DNA from: Chenopodium formosanum
Lineage: Eukaryota; Streptophyta; Magnoliopsida; Caryophyllales; Amaranthaceae
DNA: 64,000 bases
Assembly (NCBI GenBank): GCA_024500155.1
Contig: CM044867.1
Span: 25,865,632 to 25,929,631 of the forward strand
Direction: 5' to 3'
Each line of letters opens with the position of its first letter. The first letter of the stretch is position 1. This document shows, piece after piece, positions 11,837 through 24,236 of this stretch. The position numbers and the translations under genes were made by a program. The notes beneath the pieces are model-generated. The model did not search any database, had not been told where the DNA came from, and saw only the letters and a program-made list of their open reading frames with translations.

Positions 11837-12550
11837 TCTAATATATATATAAATAAAGTAGGCATTTTTCGGGAGCATTCGGCGCGCCACATAAGAAAAG
11901 GTATTATTTTGACCAATGAAATTTTAGATTAGTAATTTATTTTAGGATTAAAAAATTCACTCGCCACCTAAGAAAAAGTGACGAATAAGATTTAAGAATT
12001 TTGCCACCTAGGTAATAATAACGAATAGTGAACAATTAAAATTTAAATTATTTAAAAAACTAATAATCTTTTTTACATATATGAATTAGATATTAATAAT
12101 GTACTCATCGAAACGAATAAAACTAAATCTCATATCACTATGTTTTTCCTTATATATGGAGAGAAATTTAGAAGATTCTCCCTAATTTTTTTAATAGTTA
12201 AAAGATTCTAGATGAGATTAACATTTTGAAACAGAACAAGTATATAAAAAAACGCATTTGCAAAGGACTTATTTTAACCAATAAATAAAATGATTTGTCA
12301 TTTATTTTTTATTAAAAAATTAAATTGTCACTTAAGCAAAATTAAAGAATAAGGTTTGGGATTTTAAATTCAAGCGCCACGTAAAATGAATAAACCTACG
12401 AAAGATAACTTTAGTGTTAAAATTAAAAACAAAATTATCTTATGATATTAGGTAATTTATCCAAATATCTAATGAATGATCTTCATATAAAAAAACCTTA
12501 AATTAATAAAATATTTACTAGAACCGTGCATCGCACGGGCTTATATCTAG
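11837..12550 (+). mobile_element. Non-autonomous Helitron B, head to tail with A
   Basis: Starts with TCTAATATATATATAAATAA and ends with CTAG followed by T (12551). The perfect hairpin CCGTGC-ATC-GCACGG (12524-12538) lies 8 bases before CTAG. Length is 714 bp. Its first 204 bp match the first 202 bp of Helitron A with one substitution and one 2-base TA indel. Beyond that, the two are related but clearly diverged. Only four bases separate the copies. Confidence 0.82.
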
Positions 12551-12832
12551 TTAACAATTAAATTACGACGGCAAATTAAATTAAAACCTTTCCTCAAAAA
12601 AAAAAAAAAAAAAAAAAATTAAAACCTCTTTCCTATCCATTTTTATTTTTTTTTTAAGAAAATAGATAAAAGTGTAAAAAGAAATTCTTTTTAAAAAGCC
12701 AAACTTTTCTCGCATATACATAATTGATTAATTGTCTATCCAAATCTAAATACGGGTAAAAGTAGTGCCAGAAACAAAGATTAAAAAGCTCCAAATTCGA
12801 CCCCACAGCAGACAAATCACCCCCAAAATCTC

Positions 12833-12845
12833 GCCATATATAAAT
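12833..12845 (+). promoter_or_regulatory. Probable TATA box of the CDPK gene
   Basis: CCATATATAAATC on the plus strand, about 700 bp upstream of the ATG at 13544. The sequence after it is pyrimidine-rich and reads like a long 5' untranslated leader, possibly with a leader intron (a GTAAAACT donor near 13075 is possible). The start site cannot be fixed from sequence alone. The poly(A) run at 12595-12618 lies upstream. Confidence 0.35.
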
Positions 12846-13543
12846 CAAAAAACTTCTTGACTTGGTAAACATTGTCCACCACAACTCAACCTCATTTCCC
12901 CAATTCAATTTTTTTAGCAAATTTCAATGCTTTTCTTCCATTTTTTCATACCCATTTACCCGTTTTTCATACCCAATTACCCATTTAGAGGAGTTTATTT
13001 ATTGCATGTATCAACTGGGTCTTTTCTACCACTTTGACTGCATTGGTTGATTTGATCTTCAAGAGTGTTATTTGGTAAAACTACTTGCTTATTTTTACTT
13101 GATCTTGTCTTTGATATATGACATTTTCTGGGTATTTGTTCAATAAGCACTTAGCAGAGGAGTTTCAGTTTGTAAGGTTTGAGCGTGCTTGACTTAAATT
13201 CCAATTTTGATGGTATAAATTGGGTTAAAGTTTTGATCTTTATAGTTTTTTGTGCTATTTTTGTATATGGGGTTTGAGCCATTGTTTTGTTTAAGCAAAT
13301 TGAAGCTTGTGTAATTTACATTTAGTTGAAATTTGGGTGTCATTATTTTGTTGATTTTAGATCAATTAAGTTTAGTTGTTGATTTGAGTTGGATTTTAAG
13401 GGTTTGACTTATTGGGGTTGATTGGATTTGTGATCTTGAAATTAGATTGTAATTTGTCAGATTAGAAGTTTGGTAGCATTGGATCTTGATGTTACAAATA
13501 GAGGGTGTAATAATAAAAAGAAGTTAATTTGGGGGAGAAATAG

Positions 13544-16500
13544 ATGGGTAATACTTGTGTTGGACCTTCTATTTCTAGGGATGGGTTTCTACAAACAGTT
13601 TCAGCTGTAGTGTGGCGAAGCCGGTCACCGGATGATACGGCTTCTGTTTCCAATGGAGGAAGCCAGCATGACCCAACATCCCCATCTCCTGCCCCGAATG
13701 CAGGCGAACCGCCTTTGCCAACCCAAAGTGAACCCCCTAGGCAGATCACAATGCCAAAGCCAGAAACCGAGCAAACCCCGGTATCAAAACCAGAAGTTGA
13801 ACCAATGGTGATACCAAAAGCAGAAGCTGAACCAGTAGAGCAAGCTAAACCTAAGAAACCCCCTCAGTTTAAAAGAGCACCCAGTGCAGGACTCCGAGTG
13901 GAGTCTGTACTGCTAAAGAAGACAGGGAATATTAAGGAATTTTACAGTTTGGGCAGGAAATTAGGACAAGGGCAATTTGGAACTACTTTTATGTGTATAG
14001 AGAAGGCTAGTGGAAAGGAGTTTGCCTGTAAATCGATAGCGAAAAGGAAGCTGCTGACTGATGAGGATGTGGAGGATGTGAGGAGGGAAATTCAGATAAT
14101 GCATCATCTTGCTGGTCACCCTAATGTTATTGCAATTAAAGGGGCTTATGAGGATGCTGTTGCAGTTCATCTTGTGATGGAACTCTGCAAAGGAGGTGAA
14201 CTTTTCGATAGGATCATTCAGCGTGGGCATTATACAGAACGACAGGCAGCTGAACTTACGCGGGTTATAGTTGGTGTCGTGGAAACTTGCCACTCTTTGG
14301 GGGTTATGCATCGTGATCTGAAACCAGAAAATTTTCTTTTTGTAAGTCAGGATGAGGATTCACCCCTTAAAACAATTGATTTTGGACTATCAATATTTTT
14401 CAAGCCAGGTATATTCTTGTATTTCACTTTTGTATCTTTTGGCATCAAACTTGTTATTATATAGATGTACCTGTTTAGAAAGGGAACCTTTTATCTTAAA
14501 CTACTTTTTTTCAGTGAATATTTCAGCTGTCATCTTTCTATTCCATGCTTCATATCATGCTGCATAACTTAGTTTGCTTGAAATAAGACAAAATTAGATA
14601 ATGTAGTTGGTCAAACATACCCTTAATCTTTGGTCAAGTCTGCTCGCCTCTCATTTTCCTTTTTGTTCTTGATAAGTATCTTGCTTGTTGTTTCCTAGCA
14701 CATTGAATCTATTTAACAAGTTTTCACGATTCACATGAATTTTTTCCAGGTGATAAATTTACTGATGTGGTTGGGAGCCCTTACTATGTTGCACCAGAAG
14801 TACTACGAAAACGTTATGGTCAAGAAGCAGATGTTTGGAGTGCTGGAGTCATAATCTACATTCTACTTAGTGGAGTACCTCCTTTCTGGGGAGGTGAGTA
14901 TCTCAATTTTGTTCTGATCTGAAGCTTTTGTTTGAGTCCAAACTCCAAAATTTACTTAATTATTGAGGAACTAAATGTGCAGAAACCGAGCAAGGGATAT
15001 TTGAACAAGTTCTGCATGGAGATCTTGACTTCACCTCAGATCCTTGGCCTAGTATCTCAGATGAAGCAAAAGATTTGGTGAGAGGAATGCTTGTTCGTGA
15101 TCCTAAAAAGCGACTGACTGCGCATGAGGTTCTATGTGAGTTGTTACAAATGTTTGATTTTATTATCAGTTTCTTTAGACTAATTTAAATACCCTGATTT
15201 GTATTGTCAATGTGGGCTAAACATGATGGATTATACGCTAGAGAAATTGGTTTCATATTCTTACTATTAACCTAGGATCTTTAAGCTATACATTGGTCCC
15301 GTCCCGCCTGTATTAATGGGTTTAACACAGTCTAAACCCTGTCGTACTGTAATTCTAGTATGGATTTTTTGGTCTAAAAGATACTCGAAGGCTGCATGCT
15401 TCCATGCCCATAGCATGGTGCAAAAGAGACATAGAGCTTCTTGTTATACATTACCTAGGCAGGTAAGCTTTACTTCTTTAGGTGTCTGACTCGACCAACT
15501 CCTAGCCCATGTCTATTCCAATTGGCATATCTGTATCAAGGTACTATAACAAAATTTTGATGGGAGTACAAATTTGTGTTAAGTAATCAATCTGAGACAT
15601 GGCTAATCATTCATGAGGGGGAATAAGATGATGAATACATATATATGGCTGAAGATGAATGTTGTATGCCTCAAAGGCTCAAATTTTACATGAACCAGCA
15701 GCTTAAACTTATACTTATGTAATAACCTTGTTGTATGCCTGTAGACATTGCAAGATGTGTGTCTGTGTGTGCAACTCTCTCCCTTTATCTATTTCTCCTT
15801 TTCATACATTTAAAGTAACTCATAAAGTGCGAAGGTTGGGAAGGATAGGTCTTTCAACTATGAGTTTCAGACTTTCAGCTTTAGTATTTGTATAAATGTA
15901 GCTAAAGAATAAAAGCAAAGAATTTTACAAATGATGTTATGAACGATTTTGAAGTCATATTCTTAGCTTGACTTGCAGAGATTGCAGACACATACCTATA
16001 TTTGATACCCATACCTTACTCTACATAACATAGGTTGATAGTCCTCCAAATTTGGTTTTCTTAATGTATGATAACAAAGAATATGTCTTGTATAACTTTT
16101 CTACCACTCTCACAAATTTTATGAATGGGTTCTTACTTCTTAGTATGATCTCTGGTTATCCGTTCCTCATTTCATCAAGTATCCAACCACTGTATTGAGA
16201 TGTTGACTTTTTATTTCTTTACTTTTCCTGCTTATGTATAACACAAATTCCTTTCAGGTCACCCTTGGGTGCAGGTTGATGGTGTGGCACCTGACAAACC
16301 TCTTGATTCTGCTGTTTTGAGTCGTTTGAAGCAGTTCAGGGCCATGAATAAACTCAAGAAAATGGCTCTCAGAGTAAGTTTCCTAATATGGGAAATAAAT
16401 TTCTATTAAGATGAAGATTATCGGAAGTGAAAGCAATTATCTTTGTAAAGCTAAGTATGCAGCTCACTTGGATTTTGTTTGATGCTTAAATGATATACAA

Positions 16501-18622
16501 ATTGTGTTGTGTATTTCAGGTGATTGCAGATTGCCTATCTGAAGAAGAAATCGCAGGCCTTAAAGAGATGTTCAAAATGATAGACACAGATAATAGTGGC
16601 CAAATCACTTACGAAGAACTCAAGGTCGGACTTGAGAAGGCTGGTGCAAACCTTATGGAGTCCGAAATTTATGATCTTATGCAAGCTGTAAGTAATAACT
16701 TGAATATTATGAACATCTTGAGCTTGATGAAGGATGATAGAAGCCAATGAGGATTCATTTTATTAGCAACCATTGGTGAAATCAATAGTTCTGGCCCTCA
16801 TATTCTTTATTTGTTTGTCTTGATGTGGCTGCATCCGGTTATTATCTAAGTAGTCTTCCCGCATATGTTGGGACTGTTGCTTCTGGTTCACAACCCACAA
16901 GCAGCAATTTGTGTTGCATAGACTTACTCATGAACTTGGTACAGGTTATTTTTCTGCTTGAGAACCGCCCTAAAGAGCTTTGTTGTATTATAAATTATGT
17001 AATAGCATTCTCTATAAGTGTATTCTTAGTGGCAAGATAAGATTCCTAAGGTTTATGTGTCACTTTTACTTTGAAGTGAACGCCATTTCACGTAGTGTGC
17101 ACCTTTGTTGGGAACAATGCTTTTGGGATTGTGTGCATTCAGTAATTTAAGAAGGACAAGCCACTAAACATGAATTCCGGCAATCCACCATTCATTAGTA
17201 TTTTATTAATATATTTGGAAAGATGTGCCTTGTATAATATAAGTACTATGCAGTATAAATATACAACATCAACTTCTGTTTCTAATGCCTTTTTTTGTTT
17301 TTTTCTCTATAATCTTATATTGCAGGCTGATGTTGATAACAGCGGAACAATTGATTATGGAGAATTCATAGCCGCAACATTACATCTGAACAAAATTGAA
17401 AAACATGATAATCTATTTGCAGCGTTTAATTACTTTGATAAGGATGGAAGTGGTTATATTACTGCAGATGAGCTCCAGCAGGCCTGTGAGGAGTTTGGAA
17501 TGGAAGATGCACGTTTGGAAGAAATGATTAGAGAAGCTGATCAAGACAATGTAAGTAATTTGTATCACAACTTCAATGTCGATAAGAAACCTGAAAGTCA
17601 AGCATCATAGTAATATAAGTCACTTGGTGCTACAATTTTAAGCTTAGAGGTCAATGCATAATATAACTCATATATATGGGCAAATATTAAAATTATATAG
17701 CAGTTGTAAAAACCAATAAAGGGGAACGGAAATCGCAAGTTAACATTCGTTTTTTCATTTTTCCGTCCCACCTTGAGATGGTCGGGTGGGGGTCACTACT
17801 GGGGGAGAGGTGAGTGATTCAATAAAGATAGGCTTTGAATCCTTCACTTTGTGTTGGAAATTGGAGCATACCCTTAGGTCTGGGCCTTTGTTCATTAAAA
17901 ATGATATGACAAGAACTAGAAGATAATTGAAGGTCCAACCCCTTGAAGATGTTTTAGGTTTAACATGATATGACCCTGAATTCTGGATGTGTAGCTTAAG
18001 TTATGAGCCTTGATATGATAAAGATAGACCATTTTTTATAATTTATAGTGCTAATATTTCGATGCTATTTTTGAAATCTAGCACCTCTCTGAATCCTGAT
18101 GTTAGTCAAATGTCATGTTCTGTGAATTCTCTCGGACCAAAATGTTCTTTAGTATTGTGTCAAGGATTAAGGCTACCCTATATCAACCTTGACCTATATT
18201 TACCCCAAACAAGTAAGATAGCAGTTGCAAATTAATGATTGAAACATCATGGGACTCTAGTCACTCTACTACTTCTGTAGTTGGGCTATCTAATCAAGTA
18301 CTGTGTTGACTTCTAAACTGGACATTCATGTCAATATGTCATTACTCATGAGTGTCTTTAACAATGAAAGTCTGAACTATGTATGTTTGTATGTATGTAT
18401 GTATGCATGCATGTATATATGTATAAACATACATACATAAACAGAAAAGTGGTAGATTATGACTAACAGGAAATATTCTATCAATTCAACTTGCAGGATG
18501 GACGTATCGACTACAATGAATTCGTTGCAATGATGCAAAGCGGGAATCCAAAAGGAGCTCCAGGCAAGAAAGGCCAAGAGAGCAATTTTAACTTCGGATT
18601 GAGAGAAGCACTAAAGATTTAG
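13544..18622 (+). CDS. Calcium-dependent protein kinase (CPK1/2/20-like), 7 exons, 598 aa
   Basis: Exons: 13544-14408, 14750-14893, 14983-15135, 16258-16373, 16520-16687, 17326-17550, 18497-18622. All introns are GT-AG and the joined frame of 1797 nt is open. Role: a Ser/Thr kinase activated by direct Ca2+ binding, signalling in stress, immunity and development. N-terminus MGNTC gives Gly2 for myristoylation and Cys5 for palmitoylation, so membrane attachment is likely. A Pro/Glu-rich variable region runs to about 132. The kinase domain is about 133-391: GQGQFG loop, catalytic Lys163, HRDLKPEN with Asp258, DFG at 279-281, GSPYYVAPEVL activation segment. The autoinhibitory junction is about 392-430. 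Four EF-hand loops start at Asp448, 484, 520 and 554, all with canonical acidic residues; EF4 spans the last intron. Length is normal. The N-terminal motif GNTCVGPS and the NGFLQ-like DGFLQ stretch match the Arabidopsis CPK1 branch, whose members have been placed at peroxisomes, oil bodies or plasma membrane. The exact orthologue is not certain. Confidence 0.95.
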
Positions 18623-18960
18623 TTGCATTCTGTGGGGATTTGAGGATAATTTTTGTTCTAGTTTTGTTCTTATCGACTTTCTCCCCTCTTGGTAAACTCT
18701 TTAATCTCTAGTAATTTATGGTTAAATTATGTTAAAAAGAGGTTGTATAGCGGAGCATGGTCTCAAATCATGGCTCTTAGTGTAAGCAGCAGATGTGATT
18801 CCAATTTTTTGATGAATTTTGCTATTAAGAAATGGATTTTAACTCGAGTATATACAGGTTGATGGAAAAAAGTCAAATGTAATGATTGATGTGTTGTGCT
18901 TTTTAATTCTCTGTTATAGCAACAATCAACAGCCAATTCTTAACTGATATTTTTAAAATA
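18623..18960 (+). other. CDPK 3' untranslated region and downstream
   Basis: AT-rich sequence directly after the TAG stop, with no other open frame. The polyadenylation site cannot be fixed by eye. The next recognisable feature is a Helitron-like end at 18961. Confidence 0.4.
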
Positions 18961-19977
18961 CTAGTTGTTGGTCGGCGCGTTACCACTAAAATATAGTGAT
19001 CGAGTAAATTAGTTTGACAAATTGGTATATCATTCACAGAACATAACTTTGGATTTGCTGTAAAACCTTAGTTTATTCTTGCATTTTAAAAATGTAATGA
19101 TAATCGTGATAGTTATTGGAGATATATGAAGCATTTAATGATTAAAGTGGCATGAGTAGTTGATATAACTAGTCTTCTAGTCTGCGTAATGCACGAGATA
19201 TTTACAGGTATGTAATGCACGAGATATTTATAGGTATACAACGTAAAATTTTATTTTATAATATGTTTTAAATGAAAAATGAATAGTTTATAGGGATGAT
19301 GATTTGTGATTTTAAATACTAAGTATAGATTGATATAGAAGTATAGATGGATTAGATATGTGAGTAGGTTTGTTTATCTTTGAAAGACAAAACTAATTAG
19401 CTTACATAATCAAGCCATATATGCGGAGTGGATGTTACCATTCCCATTCTCATCCCCACCTAATATTCTTATCCTCGTCCTCGTCTACAAGATGGGTCCA
19501 ACATCTACCCCCATCTTAAACGACAGGTACAATTCCAAAACACCCCCTACCCACCCCAACACCCTCCTAATCCCCACCTTCCCTGCCCCACCATCCACCC
19601 AATCCCCACCTCCAAAGTTCTAAAATACAACAGTATTACATATTACCTAGTGTATGGTCCGGGCAATGCCCTGTGATGCTAGTTTGTACTTATTTAGTTT
19701 GCTAATCATGTTCGAATGTTTTGATAATCATCTTGGAATTTCATGACTTGAAAAAAGATTTGTAAACACTAATTATCGTTTTTTTTTTTGAAACACTAAA
19801 TAAGTAGGTAAATTGCCCGTCAAATCTAATTCATGTTGTGAAGGTAACATGTCATATTATTTTTAAAGGTGTGACAGGTGGCATAAATTGCTGACATGTC
19901 ATGTTCATTGTGCTTAATAAAGGTGATGACACACGACACATATTCTGTTTTAGAAACGTTTTTTTTAATATATATAA
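18961..19977 (-). mobile_element. Cluster of minus-oriented Helitron-like 3' ends (relics)
   Basis: Three places read, on the minus strand, as a short GC hairpin then CTAG then T: at 18961 (GGT...ACC stem over a GCGCG core), at about 19168 (weak, TGC...GCA stem) and at 19647 (GGGC-AAT-GCCC stem). Matching 5' TC ends could not be identified, so these are probably truncated or overlapping copies of the family seen at 9874 and 19978. The intervening sequence, including a C-rich stretch at 19430-19620, has no supported gene. Confidence 0.4.
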
Positions 19978-20410
19978 CTAGTGTTTAGCTCGGGCGATGC
20001 CCCGGGTCGATACGTTAATAATTTTTTTTTCTTTTTGAGGAAAGATACGTTAATAATTAATATATTATAGTTTTCATATATTATATTTTTATGTAGATAA
20101 AACTTTACTTTTAATATTTTGAAAGGGGATAATAGTGTTAAATATTTTTATTTTAGATTTAGTCTAAAAAATTTTTGACATGTAAAAGTACAAATAAAAA
20201 CACTCTCATGGTAAACATTAAATATATTTAAGAAGAATAAGTTAACCATATTATTAGATAGCAAAGTTGGTATGACTTCTTATTTATTTTTCAATAGACT
20301 CAAGTTCGATTCTTGACAAAAACACTTTTTTGGTGATGTGGCATGCTCTTGGTGGAAGAGAGGGGTGACACGTGGCGTGTATCCTTGATTAGGAACGCAT
20401 TAGCTATTCC
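19978..20410 (-). mobile_element. Degenerate Helitron of the same family as 9874-10280
   Basis: CTAG at 19981-19978 on the minus strand is preceded by the hairpin CCGGGGC-ATC-GCCCG. Inside on the plus strand are an exact A-box match TAGCAAAGTTGG (about 20262) and a B-box match GTTCGATTC (about 20307), at the same relative positions as in the 9874 element. They are followed by TGATGTGGCAT and GACACGTGGCGT words that also match it. The 5' end has decayed, so the right boundary is approximate. Confidence 0.55.
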
Positions 20411-20869
20411 TAAAGTGTTTTTAGTTTTTGGCAACATAATGAGGAAAAATGTATAAGCAAATATTTTGAAGGGTATAAAGGTCCGTACACTATTCTTAAG
20501 AGTTTTTAAAAAGACAATTAATGTTATTGAGGGAAAATAAGTAAATAAACATTTAAGAGGGTATAATTGACCAACACTATTCATAAGAGTTAAATCATTA
20601 AATCACAAGAGAAAAAAGCTTAGAGGCAATTAACATCATATTAATAGAGGCATAAACAAACATTTTTATCATATAATTGTCCTCACACCATTCATAAGTG
20701 TTTTCTTATACTGTTTATGAAGGTAGGGAATTATAGATATTACACAATTGTTTTTTCTTTATTGCACAATAAATCTATTACGAATTATTATATTTACTAC
20801 TATATTTTATTTAATATATTTTTTTTTAAAAAAATACAGTTATTAATTTTTATATTTTTAAATATGAAC
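20411..20869. other. AT-rich intergenic sequence, nothing recognised
   Basis: No gene. Phrases like ACCATTCATAAGTGTTTT and ACTATTCATAAGAGTT recur, suggesting old repeats. Confidence 0.4.
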
Positions 20870-22055
20870 GAGAGTATGGGCATGTACGAAGTGGGTCGGG
20901 TGGGACGGGGCTGCAATGAGGCGGGTAACCTAAAATCCACCCCTCCCCAGTACCCATCACCCATGACTAGGGGTTTCAATTCGGGTGAACAGTTCGGGTT
21001 TGGGTTGGATTTATCAGTTTCGGGTTATAACGGGTCGGTTTATAATGAGTTGAAATGATTAGCGGGTTGGTTTGGATCAGTTTTGAAAATTATCGGTTCA
21101 GTTGGTTTGGTTTTTTTTTTTTATTTATTTATTTTTTTTTATTGTTGTTTCTATTCGGGTCGGATCCTAATTAGGTCGGGTTGTAGTTGGTTCGGATCAT
21201 AATCAGTTTGGGTTGAACCGTGGTTCAAACAGTTCGGGTCTTAATTGGGTTGCGAGGTAATTGGTTCAGGTCATAATCGGTTTGGGTTAAATTGGATCGG
21301 TTTGAAAATGGGGTTCGGTTAAAAAAAGATCGTCTGTAATCGGGTCCGGTCGTTATCGATCGATTTAGGTCATAATTGGTTTGGATTGAACTTGGTCGAT
21401 TTGAAAACAGGTTTACCCAATTTGAAGCGGGTTTCAGTTCAAATCATATTGGGTAAAAGTCGAGTCGGATTATTATCGAGTCGAGTTAGTCAGATTATGG
21501 GTAGGAACGAGTCATGTTATGATCAAGTTAAGTCAAATAAGTTGGGTTTATTGAGTAGTGGGTTAAATTAGATCAAATCATAAACATATTAGGTTATGTG
21601 TTGTAAACGACTTAGTCATTTTGGGTTACGGGTCGTAAACGGTTCGGTTTCAACGAGTTACAGTTTCAAAACGGTTCGGTCACAATGGGTTACAGGTTAT
21701 AAATGGTTCGGTCATAACAGGTTGCGAGTTGGAACGGTTCAGGCTTATCGGATATTTACCGGGTTTAAGCGGTTTTCGGTTTAAAATGGGTTGGGTTACT
21801 GTCGGGTTCATACGTAATCGATTCGGGCTGTTTATAGTTTCAGGTTGTAATGATTTGGCTTGATAAAGGGTCGGGTTAGTAATGGTTTGCACAAATTCGG
21901 TTCAATTCAGTTTTGGGTTAGAGAAAATTTGGTCGGGTCGGTTTTCAGTTTTCAAAAAATGGGTTTTTAATGGTTTAGTTTTTTTTCGGATCGGTTCAAA
22001 ACATTTGAATTTAACGGTTCGGGACAGAAACTGATAGCGCTACCCATGACGGATT
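20870..22055. repeat. Long degenerate GGGTTCGGT / GGTCGGGTT tract
   Basis: About 1.2 kb built from imperfect copies of a short word around GGTTCGGGT with TTATAA-type spacers. The copies are not in strict register. The open frames within (for example 21386-21784) are products of this low-complexity composition. The same style occurs near 1010-1190 and 5220-5520. Confidence 0.7.
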
Positions 22056-22254
22056 AGCAGGTATGATCTTTATCCCCATCTCTGCCCCAGCACTCACCAA
22101 ATTGGAATCCATTCCCACCCTACTTGGATGCGGATGGGGTAGGTCAAGTTAGGGCGGATCTCTTACCTAACCTGTCCCATTGACATCCATAAAGTCTAGT
22201 AAAGTAATTATTAAAAAATAAAAGTCTTTTCCTTCTAACACTTTTTATCGGATA

Positions 22255-22738
22255 AATTTATATTTCTCATATTGATAAACATGGCATGTTTCTAAATGGG
22301 GTATTTATGTCAATTTGAGTAAGTGGGGCAAATATTGTAAATTGGTATTAATTTGGCCTCTTCCTCCTCAAGACTGTTATTCGATCTTCTTCTAGTCTCT
22401 CACCTCCATTAATGGAAATCAAAAGCCTTTAATGGAGAAATTGAAACGTATCAACATCTTCAATGGAAGAGGAAGATAAACATTTCCCTTAAGGATTAAC
22501 CATGCCCTAATTTCTCTAATTTTCTTAAGGTATTTCGTTTGATTCGGTGGCTTCGCCGCTAGAAAGACAAAGGGGGTGAAGAAGATAGGGAGCAACGAAT
22601 ATAATAAATGATGAGGAAAAGTGGATGAAAAGATGTGAACCAGAAAAGTACAAAAAAATATAAAATATTAAAAAAAAAAAGTGTTTGTCATTTTGAAATA
22701 CAAATATGTTTCTCAATATGAGAAACTGGGGCTTGCCC
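22255..22738. mobile_element. Fold-back (inverted-repeat) DNA element, candidate
   Basis: The left arm near 22262 (TTCTCATATTGATAAACATG) and the right arm near 22708-22730 (ATGTTTCTCAATATGAGAAA) are inverted and imperfect. Flanking GTGGGGCAA and TTGCCC words also pair. The interior has no gene. The layout resembles the Mutator-like fold-backs found elsewhere in this window. No target duplication was identified. Confidence 0.4.
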
Positions 22739-23144
22739 TTTTTCTGTTTCTGGAATCAATTGAAGTAGTTACTGTTTTTACTTGAGTCTTTTCCTTCTAG
22801 TAATTTTTCCTTTTCAACGAGTTAAGTTTTTTTTTTTTTTTTTCAATGAGTTAAGTTAGGGCTTATTTAGTTAACCTTTTTTTTCTTGTTTGATCTGATA
22901 TGAACTTATTTTGTCTTATCTGACTGTCTGTTTTGACTAAACTTTGATGTTATGTATACAATTATCTATTAAAAAATTGTATTAAATTCTTGTTAAATTT
23001 ATTAATGTGTGTTATATGATATGTAAATTTTTATAAGTTTTTAATTATGAATATACTAATATTTAGCGATTAAAAACACTTGTATAAAACAATAAAGTAT
23101 GTCAAAAAGTAGTTTTTCTGATCCTAATCTAAAATACTACCTAT

Positions 23145-23220
23145 GATTACTTTTATATGCAACTTTGGAATATTTTAATATCTCTTAAATAATACTCCAA
23201 AGTTGCATATAAAAGTAATC
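23145..23220. repeat. Perfect 25-bp inverted repeat with 26-base loop
   Basis: The left arm 23145-23169 begins GATTACTTTTATATGCAACT and the right arm 23196-23220 is its exact reverse complement. No coding sequence is associated with it. It could be a decayed MITE or a hairpin RNA locus. Confidence 0.8.
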
Positions 23221-24236
23221 GGAGTTAGTAAGTCGGAAATCAATTGTTAGTTCGTACACCCGGGTGTACCATGCGCATGGTACACTCGGATTAAAGCGGA
23301 AAGAACATAGCTTATAAATGTAAAAAATATCACTAAATTATAAAAGAACGCATCATTGAAATATAAAGAACATGGTAGGTTATAAAAACTTATTTTTAAA
23401 AAAAATAAGTAATAGATAGTAACTGATTGATTTCTACCAAGCATTTAATTCAAATCATTTCAAAACATTGAGTTTTTCAGAATTTCTCTATCTAAGATTA
23501 TTTTTTATCAATAATAATTCAAGATTTTATTTTCAAATTTCAAAAATTCAAAATTCAAAATTTCATTTTCAATACACTTCATTCTTTTTTTTTTTAATTT
23601 TTTTTTTTGAAAAAATTGTAAAAAAAGTAATCATATTTTTTCATTGTTATCAAAAAAACATAAGGGTTAACACAAGAGAGCACAATGATAATAATTAAAA
23701 AAAAACATAATACCCAAATAATATAAGGTTTAAAGCAAACGCATATTAATATAGAAGAACATATTATCTAAGTTAAAAGAACATGATTTGTATTATTGAA
23801 ACCTAGCCAAGAACATTTATAATCTACATAATTTAAAGTACACTTTTTATAATGTACAGAACATATAGTCCATATACAAAGAACATATTGATCAAATTTA
23901 GAACGTATTCCATTAATAAAAAAAAAAAGAATATGTATCCAAGAAATGATAAAAGAACATTTATCATAATAGATGAACATCATCTTCAACTTCAGAAAAT
24001 AACACGAAAACTAGAATTTTTTTTTATAAAAACACCTCTTATCTTAACAACGAATTAATCAATTACATCATTAAGAAATTATATTGGAATGATAAAATCA
24101 ACTCTATTATAATATTGAATCACTTTGAAATTCAAAATTTACCATGGTTTCTGTCTCTATATAAATTCAATTTCTCTCTTTTAACAAAAAAAGAAAAAAA
24201 AAAAGAAATTCTATTCACATAAAGTATTCTATTAAA
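23221..24236. repeat. AT-rich region with dispersed AGAACAT words, no gene
   Basis: Between about 23690 and 23990 words such as AAGAACATA and AGAACATTTAT recur every 20-40 bases, in the style of the 8.2-9.3 kb block. Long A and T runs are present. I support no gene here. Confidence 0.4.
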
